Shown here in pieces: positions 16,375-25,800 of a DNA stretch of 64,000 nucleotides; within the stretch, counting starts at the first letter, position 1; every line of letters begins with the position of its first letter. The notes beneath the pieces were generated by a model that saw nothing but the letters and a program-made list of their open reading frames with translations, was not told the origin of the DNA and made no database searches. The position numbers were made by a program, and so were the translations under genes. This DNA comes from MGIIa-L3 sp11892u. Its GTDB lineage: Archaea > Thermoplasmatota > Poseidoniia > Poseidoniales > Poseidoniaceae. Location of the stretch: NCBI GenBank assembly GCA_965659685.1, contig CBFHXB010000005.1:41554-105553 (forward strand), read 5' to 3'.

Positions 16375-18090
16375 ATGCCCTCCGACTTGGAAATTGCTCG
16401 GGAAGCGACGCTTGAGGACATCGCGACCATCGCGTGGAAATTGGCCCTCCCCGCTGACGGCCTTCACCCTCACGGCCAGCACATCGCGAAGGTCAAATGG
16501 CCGTGCATCGAAGAGCACCTTGACCGGCCACAAGGGAGCCTTGTGTTGGTGACCTCGGTCAATCCAACACCGTTTGGCGAAGGAAAGACCGTGACGACCA
16601 TCGGACTGACTCAGGCCCTGAACCGCATTGGGCGCTCCGCCACGTGTGTGGTTCGTGAGCCCTCCATGGGCCCGGTCTTCGGCATCAAAGGAGGCGCCGC
16701 TGGTGGCGGACGCTCACAAGTGCTGCCAATGGAGCAGATCAACCTGCATTTCACCGGCGATCTGCACGCCGTGACCTCGGCGCACAACCTCCTGTCTTCG
16801 CTCATTGACAACCACATCAAGCACGGAAACGAACGCCGCCTCGACGCCACGCGGATCGGCTGGCCCCGTGTGGTCGACCTCAACGACCGCGCCCTGCGCG
16901 ACGTCGTCGTTGGACTGGGTGGACCGGCGAACGGATTCGTTCGACAGGACCGGTTTGACATCACGGCCGCAAGCGAAGTGATGGCCATTCTTGTGCTTGC
17001 ACGCGATTATCCTGACCTCCGGAAGCGGCTCGGAGAGATCATCGTGGGACCTGACCTCGATGGACGTCCGGTTCGAGCGGACGACCTCGATGCCGCTGGA
17101 GCGATGGCCCTGCTCCTTCGGGACGCCTTCCTCCCCAACTTGGTGCAGACCTTGGAAGGCGATCCTGCCTTCATTCACGGCGGACCTTTCGCGAACATTG
17201 CCCACGGAAACTCCTCCGTCATCGCAGACCGTCTGGCCCTGTCGTGCGCCGATTTTGTCGTCACCGAAGCCGGCTTCGGCTCGGACATGGGTGCTGAGAA
17301 ATTCATGCACATCAAGGCCCCAGTGGGGCAAAAGGCACCCGATTGCGTGGTCATGAACGTCACCGTTCGTTCGATGAAACTCCATGGCGGTGCGTTCGGA
17401 GACCGCGCAGGACGACGGCCGAGCGCCGAAGAACTCGAGCGTGAAAACGTCGAGGCCTTGCTCCAAGGAGCGACGACCAACCTTGACCGTCACATCCGCA
17501 ACATGGCCGGATTCGGGATGCCGGTGATCGTCTCCATCAACCGTTTCGCGAGCGATACGGACGCCGAACTGGACGCCTTGGCCGACGCTGCTCGAGCAAG
17601 CGGTGCCTACGACGTCTGCTTGACCGAAGTCCACGCCCGGGGTGGCGAAGGTGGCGCTCCACTTGCCAACGCCGTGGTTCGTGCCGTGCAAGATCACGTT
17701 GCTGCGGGGCGCCCGTTCACCCCTCTGTTCATGCCAGATGCACCCGTGATGGACAAGGTGGAAGGCATCGCCAAGCGTCTGTACGGCGCAGGCGAGGTCA
17801 CCGTGACACCCGCCGCCATGAAGCAGCTGGACCGGTTCACGTCGTGGGGCTATGGCCACCTCCCGGTCTGCATGGCCAAGACGCAGTACAGTTTCAGCCA
17901 TGACGCGGGCGGTCTCGGAGCCCCCAGTGGATTCACGCTCCCTGTGCGCGAGTTCCGACTGAACGCAGGCGCCGGATTCATCGTGGCCATTCTTGGAAAC
18001 ATGATGACGATGCCAGGGCTCCCAAAGCGCCCTGCTGCCGCAGACATGGACATGGACGAGCGAGGCATGCTCAAGGGCGTTTTCGGGTGA
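16375..18090 (+). CDS. fhs: Formate-tetrahydrofolate ligase
   Basis: ATP-dependent ligase joining formate to tetrahydrofolate to give 10-formyl-THF, feeding one-carbon units into purine and amino acid synthesis. The 571-residue product has the near-full family length. The ATP-binding motif TPFGEGKT is at residues 65-72, and EPSMGPVFGIKGGAAGGG, VVTEAGFGSDMGAEKF and FGMPVIVSINRF are typical of the enzyme. The frame also has an ATG at 16357, but the one at 16375 gives the family-like N-terminus MPSDLEIAREA. A TTGATAG box at about 16344-16350 lies at leaderless spacing from it. The enzyme is common in bacteria and patchy in archaea, so ancient transfer is likely. pelA begins four bases after the stop. 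Confidence 0.96.
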   Translation: MPSDLEIAREATLEDIATIAWKLALPADGLHPHGQHIAKVKWPCIEEHLDRPQGSLVLVTSVNPTPFGEGKTVTTIGLTQALNRIGRSATCVVREPSMGPVFGIKGGAAGGGRSQVLPMEQINLHFTGDLHAVTSAHNLLSSLIDNHIKHGNERRLDATRIGWPRVVDLNDRALRDVVVGLGGPANGFVRQDRFDITAASEVMAILVLARDYPDLRKRLGEIIVGPDLDGRPVRADDLDAAGAMALLLRDAFLPNLVQTLEGDPAFIHGGPFANIAHGNSSVIADRLALSCADFVVTEAGFGSDMGAEKFMHIKAPVGQKAPDCVVMNVTVRSMKLHGGAFGDRAGRRPSAEELERENVEALLQGATTNLDRHIRNMAGFGMPVIVSINRFASDTDAELDALADAARASGAYDVCLTEVHARGGEGGAPLANAVVRAVQDHVAAGRPFTPLFMPDAPVMDKVEGIAKRLYGAGEVTVTPAAMKQLDRFTSWGYGHLPVCMAKTQYSFSHDAGGLGAPSGFTLPVREFRLNAGAGFIVAILGNMMTMPGLPKRPAAADMDMDERGMLKGVFG

Positions 18091-18094
18091 GGGC

Positions 18095-19150
18095 ATGCGT
18101 GTGCTCCACCGTGACGCTTTGCGCATGCGATTGCGGTGTGAATCCGACGACGACCTCTGGACCTTGGCACAATTCGTTCAGCAAGGCCATCGCTTCGGCA
18201 TGGTCGGTGAGCGCCGTGATTCCACCACAGGCGGGTTGGAGGGTGGCCGAGCCAAAGCAGCAGAACGGCGGACCATGTGGATCCTGCTCGACGTGCTCAA
18301 CGTTGAGCACCACGTCTTTTCCGATGCCTTGCGCGTTCACGGAACCATCGTCGAAGCTGCCTTTGACCAAGGGCAACACCACACCCACGTCGTCGAAGCG
18401 GGAGACGAAGTGGAGATTCAGGCCCACGCGCCATTTCGTCCCATTGACGTCCAACTGATCGAAGAAGCCGCCAGCGCAGCCCTTCGACCCAAGGTCGCCC
18501 TTATCGTTGTCGAGCATGACGAGGTCATCCTGTTCACCGTGGCCCAGCGCGGGCTGAAAGAAGGAATGACGTGGACCATGCGCGGCGGCGGCAAGCGAAA
18601 CGACGAGCGAACGTCGTCTGGCGTCAAGGAAGCCTTCCTCACCAACACCGCTCAAGAGATCGCTGCTTCCCTCGTCGGCGATGTGCCAGTGGTCCTCGCC
18701 GGACCCGGACATGCCCGTGAACGGCTGGCAACCGCGCTTCGCAGCTGTGCCCCACACCTCGCCCTGACCTTGGTGGCGACGTCCATTGGCGGCCGTCCTG
18801 CCGCCAACGAAGTCATCCGTGAAGGGCTGGCCGGAGCCGTCCTTGCTGATCATGCACTTTCCAGAGAAACGGCCTTGGTCGAGGAAGCCATGACGAGAAT
18901 CCAAACCTCAGGTGCGGTGGCCTACGGAACGGTCCAAGTCCAACGGGCGATCGACGAAGGAGCCGTGGAGACCCTCGTGGTGTTGGCTCACCTGTTGAGA
19001 GGGGACGAGGGCGACCGCTGGCAAGGCATGTGCGAAGCCGTGATCGACCTTGGCGGAAAGGTCGTGCAGTGTTCGATTGACCATGACGCAGGGGCACAAT
19101 TGGACGGCCTTGGCGGTGCGATTGCATTGACACGATACCGCATCGATTAG
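18095..19150 (+). CDS. pelA: Pelota, ribosome-rescue factor
   Basis: The archaeal Dom34/pelota homologue is an eRF1-like protein that enters the A site of stalled ribosomes and, with aEF1A and ABCE1, splits them. The 351-residue product has the family length and three-domain order. The N-terminal Sm-like domain is at about 1-125 (DDLWTLAQFVQQG and GDEVEI). The central domain is at about 130-245 (VALIVVEHDEVILFTV, then VVLAGPGHARE). The C-terminal domain is at about 250-350 (GAVAYGTVQVQRAIDEGAVETLVV). The GGQ motif of true release factors is absent, as expected. It lies tightly behind fhs and is probably co-transcribed. Confidence 0.93.
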   Translation: MRVLHRDALRMRLRCESDDDLWTLAQFVQQGHRFGMVGERRDSTTGGLEGGRAKAAERRTMWILLDVLNVEHHVFSDALRVHGTIVEAAFDQGQHHTHVVEAGDEVEIQAHAPFRPIDVQLIEEAASAALRPKVALIVVEHDEVILFTVAQRGLKEGMTWTMRGGGKRNDERTSSGVKEAFLTNTAQEIAASLVGDVPVVLAGPGHARERLATALRSCAPHLALTLVATSIGGRPAANEVIREGLAGAVLADHALSRETALVEEAMTRIQTSGAVAYGTVQVQRAIDEGAVETLVVLAHLLRGDEGDRWQGMCEAVIDLGGKVVQCSIDHDAGAQLDGLGGAIALTRYRID

Positions 19151-19189
19151 GACCGTTGGCATCAAGGGCCACACCTTCCATCGGGAAGC

Positions 19190-19501
19190 ATGCGGGTGGT
19201 TCGGGCAGATCCAAACCAGCCCCCTGAGCGAGGCAGCCTTCGTGACGCGCGATGGCTGGTCATCCCAGGCGAGGCATGGGGGGAACTGCGTCACCTGACG
19301 ATGTTTGCAGAACTCGATGGCGCATTGGTCGCCATCGACGGACGTGGCGTGGAACTCGAACTTGAAGCCGACATCCAGCGAAGGGCCGTTCATTTGCTCG
19401 TGGTGGACGACGTCATCGAAGCAGCACGGCTTCAGAAATCGGCGGGCATCACCAAGGTCGTCGCAGGCCACAAAGGTCCGATTGAGGCCTTGCTCTGGTA
19501 A
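19190..19501 (+). CDS. Small hypothetical protein
   Basis: A 103-residue soluble product with alternating strand-like and helix-like stretches (DARWLVIPGEAWGELRHL, ALVAIDGRGVELELEADI, AVHLLVVDDVIEAARL, ITKVVAGHKGPIEALLW), suggesting a small alpha/beta fold. No family is recognised. It lies 39 bases after pelA on the same strand and ends 12 bases before the converging tRNA-Val. The consistent reading frame and compact spacing make it likely to be real; any link to ribosome rescue is only positional. Confidence 0.62.
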   Translation: MRVVRADPNQPPERGSLRDARWLVIPGEAWGELRHLTMFAELDGALVAIDGRGVELELEADIQRRAVHLLVVDDVIEAARLQKSAGITKVVAGHKGPIEALLW

Positions 19502-19513
19502 GTCAAGGCAAGA

Positions 19514-19586
19514 TGGGCCCGGTGGGACTCGAACCCACGATCAACGCCGTGTAAAGGCGGTGTCATAGCCGCTAGACCACAGGCCC
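19514..19586 (-). tRNA. tRNA-Val (TAC)
   Basis: Read on the minus strand, the acceptor arm GGGCCTG pairs with CGGGCCC, followed by discriminator A; CCA is not encoded. The T arm is GTGGG-TTCGAGT-CCCAC. The anticodon stem core CGCC/GGCG encloses the loop TTTACAC with anticodon TAC. The outermost anticodon-stem pair appears to be a C-T mismatch. No intron is present. Confidence 0.9.
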
Positions 19587-19664
19587 ATGTGGCGCTCGAG
19601 GCTTCATGCTATGAAGTCAAGGGCGACGGCAAGCCTTTGACCACGGGGCATCACCCGTGGCACA

Positions 19665-20345
19665 ATGGACGTGGAGATCCAGACCGATGCCGCCCGCCTC
19701 GTGCGCCGGCTGAAGCAAGCCGGTCTGCGCATCACCGTGGCGGAATCGTGCACTGGCGGACTGCTCGCCAGCACCCTCACCGACATTGCAGGGGCCAGCG
19801 ATTGGTTCGACCAATCGTGGGTCACCTACGCCAATGACGCGAAAACGCGTGTGCTTGGTGTGAATCCGGAAACGTTGAGCAAGAAGGGCGCGGTTTCTGC
19901 CGAGGTCGCCATCCAGATGGCGGCAGGTGCTTTGGCACGTTCCACGGCTGACATCGCACTTTCTGTGACCGGGATCGCGGGACCGGGCAACGTCAGTGAC
20001 AAGAAACTCGGCCTCGTGTACGTTGGAGCGGCCTCCGGTGACTGGAAAACCGCAGAGCGGACCATCATTGGAGGCACACGGGCCGAAAACAAACTCGGAT
20101 TCGTTCACTTCGCCATTCGCGTGGCCATCGAAAACATGGATGCGGCGGTGAAGCGGAAAGAGGTCCGTGCAGCCGAGACTGAGAAGCAGCGAGAGGCCGT
20201 CGAAGCCGAACGAGAGGCCCGACAAATCAACCGCGCCGCCAAAGAAGCCGGCACGCGACTCGACACGGCATGGCAGGAGACCGCTTGGTCTCCAGGCGAC
20301 GGGCCCTCCCCTGACGAGAACCTCGGCGACGACGTCGAGTGGTGA
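19665..20345 (+). CDS. pncC: CinA C-terminal-type nicotinamide-nucleotide amidase with a charged tail
   Basis: Residues 1-160 match the CinA C-terminal/PncC domain, which deamidates nicotinamide mononucleotide for NAD recycling. Motifs are TVAESCTGGLLASTLTDIAG with the active Ser in AESCTGG, WVTYANDAK, KGAVSAEVA and SVTGIAGPG. Unlike the usual stand-alone enzyme, it carries a further 65 residues. About 40 form a highly charged helix likely to be a coiled coil (KRKEVRAAETEKQREAVEAE), ending in a Pro/Asp-rich acidic tail. The ATG at 19665 is the only start that fits the family N-terminus. DP1 follows on the same strand after about 40 bases. Confidence 0.9.
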   Translation: MDVEIQTDAARLVRRLKQAGLRITVAESCTGGLLASTLTDIAGASDWFDQSWVTYANDAKTRVLGVNPETLSKKGAVSAEVAIQMAAGALARSTADIALSVTGIAGPGNVSDKKLGLVYVGAASGDWKTAERTIIGGTRAENKLGFVHFAIRVAIENMDAAVKRKEVRAAETEKQREAVEAEREARQINRAAKEAGTRLDTAWQETAWSPGDGPSPDENLGDDVEW

Positions 20346-20387
20346 ACCGCCGGTGACCTTTTGTCTCGCCGTCAGGCCTTGCAAAGC

Positions 20388-21998
20388 ATGACGGTCGAGT
20401 GGGGGACCGTCTACGCCCGGCTTCTCGAGCAGGGCCTTCTCGTCATGGGTGCCGACGTCCGACAGCGGCTGATGGAACATCCCAATCCCCTTGGCGTCAT
20501 CGCAGCGGCCCCTGCCGCAGGCGTCACCGGTTTGCTGAATCAGACGGTGCTCGATGCCTTGCTTGCCGCCTACGAGCAACGCACGGGTGCACCTCCGGCA
20601 TCCCCGAGCAGCGTAGGATCGCTCTTGGAACAGCGGCCAAAGGACTTGGCACGGACCATCGCGCCGTTGGCACCACCAGAACCGGTCAATCTGCAGTTGA
20701 GAAACGGGACACCGGATTGGGCGAAAACGGATTTCCCGGAATTGGCCAGCGACGTGGACGTGGACATCACCGTGCACTTTGACATCACAGGGAACTCGGT
20801 CACGGAAGGAAAGATGACCGACATCAACGCTTGCTTCAACGACCGTTTGGAATCCATTCGTCGGCTCATCATTCGCAACTCGAAGCTCCCGAGGAAACCT
20901 TCCGACATCGCTCGATTGACCGCAGAGTCGGCCCGATACAAAGGTCGAGACAACATTGCCGTGGCCATTGGGTTGGTCAACGAGCCGAGGTACACGAAAA
21001 ACGGACACCTGATGTGGGGTCTGGAAGACGAAACAGGTGAATTCGATTGCATTTTGCTCAAGCGAACGGGTGAAGATCGCGACAGAGTTCATGAAGAGAT
21101 TATCGAAACAGGCTTGATGCCAGACGATGTTGTGGGCGTCAGTGGAAATTTCTCTCAGCAAGGGGACATGTTCTACGTCGACGACCTTCACTTTCCCCTG
21201 CAAGACCGGCACGAGAAAACCCACGCCGAAACCGGCGTTTCTGTGGCTTTCTTGTCGGACATTCACGTCGGAAGCAAGACCTTCCTCGAGGCCCAGTGGC
21301 ACAAGATGGTCGAATGGTTCCGGACCGATCCACTTGCAAAGACGATCAAATACCTCATTTTGAGCGGCGATTGCGTCGATGGCGTGGGCATCTATCCAGG
21401 CCAAGACCGAGAGTTGGCCATCCCTGACTTGTTCAACCAATACACAGAATTTGCTCGTTTGCTCGACCTGCTCCCCGAGTGGGTGGAGTGCGTCATGCTG
21501 CCCGGCAACCACGACGCCGTTCGACCGGCTGAACCTCAGCCAACGTTTGAGAAGGACATTCAGTCCGATTACCACGCCACGACCTTCGTCGGCAATCCCT
21601 GTGACTTCAGCCTCCATGGCGTCAGGGTGCTGTCGTACCATGGCAAGTCCATCGACGACTTTGTGGCTGGTCTTCGGACCGTGTCCTACGCCGAGCCAGT
21701 GGAAGCGATGCGACAAATGCTACGACGACGGCACCTTGCGCCGCAATGGGGTGGAAAAACGCCGTTGTCACCGGAGCCCGAGGACGGATTGGTCATCAGA
21801 GAAGTGCCCGACATTTTTGTGACTGGGCACGTTCATGGCCATGCTTGCCTCGATTTCAAGGGCACCACCTTGGTCTGTTCCTCAACCTGGCAGGACCAAA
21901 CCAGCTACCAGCGCATGCTTGGATTCCAGCCACGTCCTTGCATGTTGACGGTGGTGAACCTCGGAACCCACGCCACGACGTCGATTCCGTTCGCCTGA
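20388..21998 (+). CDS. polB: DNA polymerase D small subunit DP1 (3'-5' exonuclease)
   Basis: Small subunit of the archaeal replicative polymerase PolD, with a calcineurin-like phosphoesterase fold that gives 3'-5' proofreading activity. The 536-residue product has an N-terminal helical and linker part (1-150) and an OB-fold (about 180-275, IAVAIGLVNEPRY and DVVGVSGNFS). The phosphoesterase domain carries the metal motifs SDIHVGSK, SGDCVDGVGIYPGQ, LPGNHDAVR, YHGKS and TGHVHGH, all intact. A TTG at 20361 would add nine residues; the ATG at 20388 is preferred. The large subunit DP2 is not in the window. It converges on the HAD phosphatase gene, and the two stops abut. Confidence 0.96.
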   Translation: MTVEWGTVYARLLEQGLLVMGADVRQRLMEHPNPLGVIAAAPAAGVTGLLNQTVLDALLAAYEQRTGAPPASPSSVGSLLEQRPKDLARTIAPLAPPEPVNLQLRNGTPDWAKTDFPELASDVDVDITVHFDITGNSVTEGKMTDINACFNDRLESIRRLIIRNSKLPRKPSDIARLTAESARYKGRDNIAVAIGLVNEPRYTKNGHLMWGLEDETGEFDCILLKRTGEDRDRVHEEIIETGLMPDDVVGVSGNFSQQGDMFYVDDLHFPLQDRHEKTHAETGVSVAFLSDIHVGSKTFLEAQWHKMVEWFRTDPLAKTIKYLILSGDCVDGVGIYPGQDRELAIPDLFNQYTEFARLLDLLPEWVECVMLPGNHDAVRPAEPQPTFEKDIQSDYHATTFVGNPCDFSLHGVRVLSYHGKSIDDFVAGLRTVSYAEPVEAMRQMLRRRHLAPQWGGKTPLSPEPEDGLVIREVPDIFVTGHVHGHACLDFKGTTLVCSSTWQDQTSYQRMLGFQPRPCMLTVVNLGTHATTSIPFA

Positions 21999-22658
21999 TC
22001 ACAGGCCAAGGTGCTGACGTACGTCGTTCAGGTCCTTGGTGTACACGACCGGAACTCCGGCGTCCAAAAATGCGGATTTTGAGCTCTCCCGGGAGGGGTT
22101 GAAGCCGATAAATTGGCTTCCTTCAACCTGCATCGAGAGGTCCATCTCGGAATCCCCAAGGCTGACCACTTTGGACCGTTCAAAACCGTGCATCTCGATC
22201 AAGCGTTCGATGATGGCACCTTTCCCAGTAGCGTGGAGACGGCAGACGCCCTCGTCCAGCAGCCATCCTTCGTCATCGAACGTGAATCCGTTTGCAATCC
22301 AGTCGTCAACCTTGAGCATGGCTGCGATGCTTGAGACAAAAATGTCCACACCTGCAGAGACGATGGCCACGTAGACGCCTTGTGCCTGCAAATCTCGAAC
22401 CAACTCACGAGCACCAGGCATGAGCCGAGCTCCTGCGTAGGCACGGAACAAGTCATCCTTGTGAATCGGATCTTGAACCGCTTTCCACAACGCAATGTCC
22501 GACCTCATGAAGGTCAAATCGTCGAACTCACCGGCAATGAACCGCTGAAGGTTGGCGTTGTTGTCGGTCCCGAAGTGATCGTGGAGCGTGCGCCACGATG
22601 AAATGGCGTCCACGAGGACCCCGTCGCAGTCAAACACCACACAATCCAATCCGTCCAT
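21999..22658 (-). CDS. HAD-superfamily phosphatase, phosphoserine-phosphatase-like
   Basis: A 219-residue haloacid-dehalogenase-type phosphatase. Motif I is FDCDGVL with nucleophile Asp10 and Asp12. Motif II is IVSAG, motif III the lysine in ATGKGAI, and motif IV SLGDSEMDL. A helical cap with FIAGEFDDLTFMRSD lies between motifs I and II, as in SerB-like enzymes. The likely substrate is a small phosphate ester such as phosphoserine; specificity cannot be settled by reading. The gene lies just downstream of the triple-hairpin region that follows the giant gene, so it may have its own promoter. Confidence 0.85.
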   Translation of the reverse strand: MDGLDCVVFDCDGVLVDAISSWRTLHDHFGTDNNANLQRFIAGEFDDLTFMRSDIALWKAVQDPIHKDDLFRAYAGARLMPGARELVRDLQAQGVYVAIVSAGVDIFVSSIAAMLKVDDWIANGFTFDDEGWLLDEGVCRLHATGKGAIIERLIEMHGFERSKVVSLGDSEMDLSMQVEGSQFIGFNPSRESSKSAFLDAGVPVVYTKDLNDVRQHLGL

Positions 22659-22706
22659 GCACAGGCATGGGGGTCCAGACCATCAAGGCTCGTCCCGGGT
22701 CAGGGC

Positions 22707-22786
22707 GGGGGGAACGCTTGCGCGCTCCCCCCACGCTGGGGGGGTGGCCAAAGGCCACGCCAAGGAGCCCCCGAAGGGCCCTTGGC
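22707..22786 (-). terminator. Array of consecutive GC-rich hairpins after the giant gene
   Basis: Perfect hairpins follow one another between the giant gene's stop and the HAD gene. They are GGGGGG (22707-22712) or GGGGGGG (22738-22744) competing for CCCCCC (22727-22732), GTGGCC-AAA-GGCCAC (22744-22758), and GCCAAGG (22759-22765) with CCTTGGC (22780-22786). They probably end transcription of the giant gene or protect its 3' end. The two alternative G tracts allow a switch-like fold. No oligo-T run is present. Confidence 0.5.
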
Positions 22787-22810
22787 CGGTTGTGCTTCTT
22801 CCCGGACTGC

Positions 22811-25800
22811 TCACGCAGCGAGGTCGTAGGACAGGCCGCTCCAGGTTCGGAGCATGGCGCCTTGACCCACCTCGGGTGCGTAGGACAGTTGGATGGTCAC
22901 GTCGGTCAACGGCGTGCCGTCGGCAAGGTGCGTGCGCACGAAGATCGTGTCACCGACGAAGAAGGTGGACACCTTGTCGTCGCCTTCGGACCGAACGGAG
23001 TCGGAGAAGGTCACCAGACTGTCGCTGTTGAACGGCGAGAAGCCGTACACACCATCGGAGTTGGCCATCTTGACCTCGTACACGCCGTCAATCTCGGCCG
23101 CGAAGACCTTGATCTCAACGGCTTGCGTTGCCAGCTCAGTCTCGGACTGCTGCACTTCGATCTTCCAGTGACCGGTCTCGGCGTTGTAGGCGTCGATGTC
23201 CTCGATGTCGAAGGTGATGCGGGGCACACCCTTGACGTCGGTCTCGGCCAGGCTGCTCGCCCAGACGTAGATGACACCGGAAAGCACCACGGTGATCGCA
23301 ACCATCAGGATGGTGGCGATGACCGGGCTCACGGCCGTCTCGTCGTCGACGAAGCGCTGGGAGGTGTTCTCCTCCTCTGCTTCTTCCTCGTCACGGCGAC
23401 CCGCCATGGCGAGGAGGCCAACGACGAAGCCCGCGAGGGCGACGGCGACGATGCTCGGGGCGAACGATGGCACACCGGAGGCACCGATGGTGCGCACCAC
23501 GTCAGGCAGGTCCTGGTCGGTGATCTCGAAGGATCCTCGGCCGTAGTCTGCTTGGTCGCAAACGTCGATGTTGCCCGTGAGGGTGTTGTACATCACGTTG
23601 TTGCACCAGTCCTTGTCCTCAAGCACTGGGCGGCGGATGCTGTCCGTACCGTCCTCAGAGCCGTAGAAACCGGGCTCGGCCCAGTAGTCGAGGCTGTTGG
23701 GCAGGGTCACCTTGCCGTGGCTGGCGGGCTCGTCAGCGATGAAGCGGTCATCGACCGACTTCGTCATGTCGCAGCTCTCGTCAACACAGGTCTTGACGTC
23801 CATCTCAACCCAAACGGTCGTGGTGACCGCCTTCACAAAGACCTCGGAATCCACCGTCACCGTGTCGCCGTAGGCGGGCGCGTCGATGTAAATTGCATCG
23901 CGCTCGGTTTCGGTGTGGCCGTCACTCTGGAAGGTGATCATCAGCATGCTGTCGTGGTTGTAGGGGCCTTCGTCGCCACCGGCGGTCACGGTCACGGTCA
24001 CAGGCACCCAGGTGCCGTCCATGACGTTGGACACGCCGTTGAAGTCGAATCCGGTGGTGGATTCGAAGTAGTAGTCAGGCACCTGCTCAGCCACGTTCTG
24101 CACGATGATCTTCACGTCGCGCTTCAGCGAGGTCTGCTGGATGTATCCGTTGTCGTTGATGTCGTAGGCGAAGCCGGTCGGAGCAGCAGCGCTGTCGGTG
24201 AGGTAGAGTTCCATCTCACAGAAGCCCTTGCCAGCAGGGTTGACCTGGTGGACACCGCCGTCGTAGAGGTAGTCAATCTGGTTGATCGGAGCGTTGGTGG
24301 TTGCGTCCTTGACGAGGTCGAGCACCAACTCGTCACCGTTGAAGGTGAACGAGAAGTAGTTCGAGTACGCGCAGTATGCACGGCCGTTGTCGTCGAGCTT
24401 CGGCAGCAGCGACCAGGTGAGGTCGCTGAGGTCGTGGTCAACGTCGTTCTTGATGGCAGACAGGTCGAAGGTCAGTTCGTCGACGTCCTCGGTGTCTTCC
24501 ATGACCTTGATGGTCCACTCACCGTAGATGAGGGACGAGTCGTTGGAAGCCCAGTTGATCGTGTCACCGGTTTGCAAGTTCCAGTCGTCGATGGTCGGTG
24601 CGTCGTTGACGGGCACCACGCTGAGCGTGATGATTTCGTCAACGGCGTTCTGGTTCTCCGCGCCGTCGTCGCTGAGGGTCAGCGTGATGTCGCAGGAACC
24701 ACCGGCCTCGAAGGCCATGCCGGACTTGCCGGTCACGGTCAACTCGGTGCCGCCAACCATGCCCACATCGAAGAGTGGGCAGGACTGGTCGACCGAAACG
24801 CCCCACGTGTAGATTTGGCGGGACGGGTCGTTCTCGTTCGCTTGGTCCTTGATCAGGTTGAGCGCGTTGGGACCGTTGTTGGCCTGGTCCGAAAGGACCA
24901 CGGACACGCTCTGGCCACCCACGAGGCTGTCCTCAGGGATGTAGTTCACGTGAGCCGCGTCGCCGAAGAGCATCACGGTGTCCACGCAGTCGCCGTTGGT
25001 GTCGCGCTGGCAAATCTCAGGTGCGTCGTTGACGTTCTCAATCGTGAAGATGATCGAGCGCTCGTCCGCGAGACCGTTGCTGTCGGTCACGGTGAAGTTG
25101 AACTGCACCGTACCGAACTGGTCGGCGGTCGGGGTGATGCTGAGATCGTGACCCGTAAGGGACCACGTCACCAGACCCTCGACGGGCATCGGCGTGTTGC
25201 CGTAGACCACGACGGTCTCACCTTCGCTCACCGCCCACGTCAGGTCACCGGCGGCGTCCTGCTCGTCAGAGGCATAGGAGGTCAAGCTCACCTGGTAGGA
25301 AGACGAGTCTTCGTCCACGGTGATGTTGTCGAGGCTGCTGCCAATCGTTGGGCAGGCGCGCTTGATGTCCATCTCAAGTTCAACGTTGTCGGACATGTTG
25401 ACGCCCGTCTCGGTCGCCCAGTCGACGGCACAATCGTCGTTGTTGTGCTTGATCATCACGTTGTATTCCTTCGCGGCCGAGGGCACGTTGCTGCCCAAGA
25501 AGGTGCGGTAGGTGAGCACCTCGTCGGCGAGCACACCGGACGGCAGGTTGTTTGCACCGAGCACCACAGTGTAGTACTCGCTGAAATCCTGCAAGGTCGT
25601 CGAGGTGTTCATGGCTTGGTCGGGGTAGACCTCGCTCACGTCAGCGCTGCTGTCGCTCTGGACGATGGCAATCATGCGCACCGAACTTGGCATTCCACCG
25701 AGGCGGCTGAAGGGCACCATGATCTCGGCGAAGTCGCCAGAGAAGTCCCCTTCCACGTTGTCGGCGGAGAGCGACGTCACGCCCCAGCCAAGGAAGCCGT

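Noticed and set aside
19617..21716. A 699-codon minus-strand open frame
   Set aside because: Antisense to pncC and DP1, both of which carry intact family motifs.
22707..22786. A CRISPR-like or repeat array
   Set aside because: The stems differ from each other and have no spacers; they are individual hairpins.
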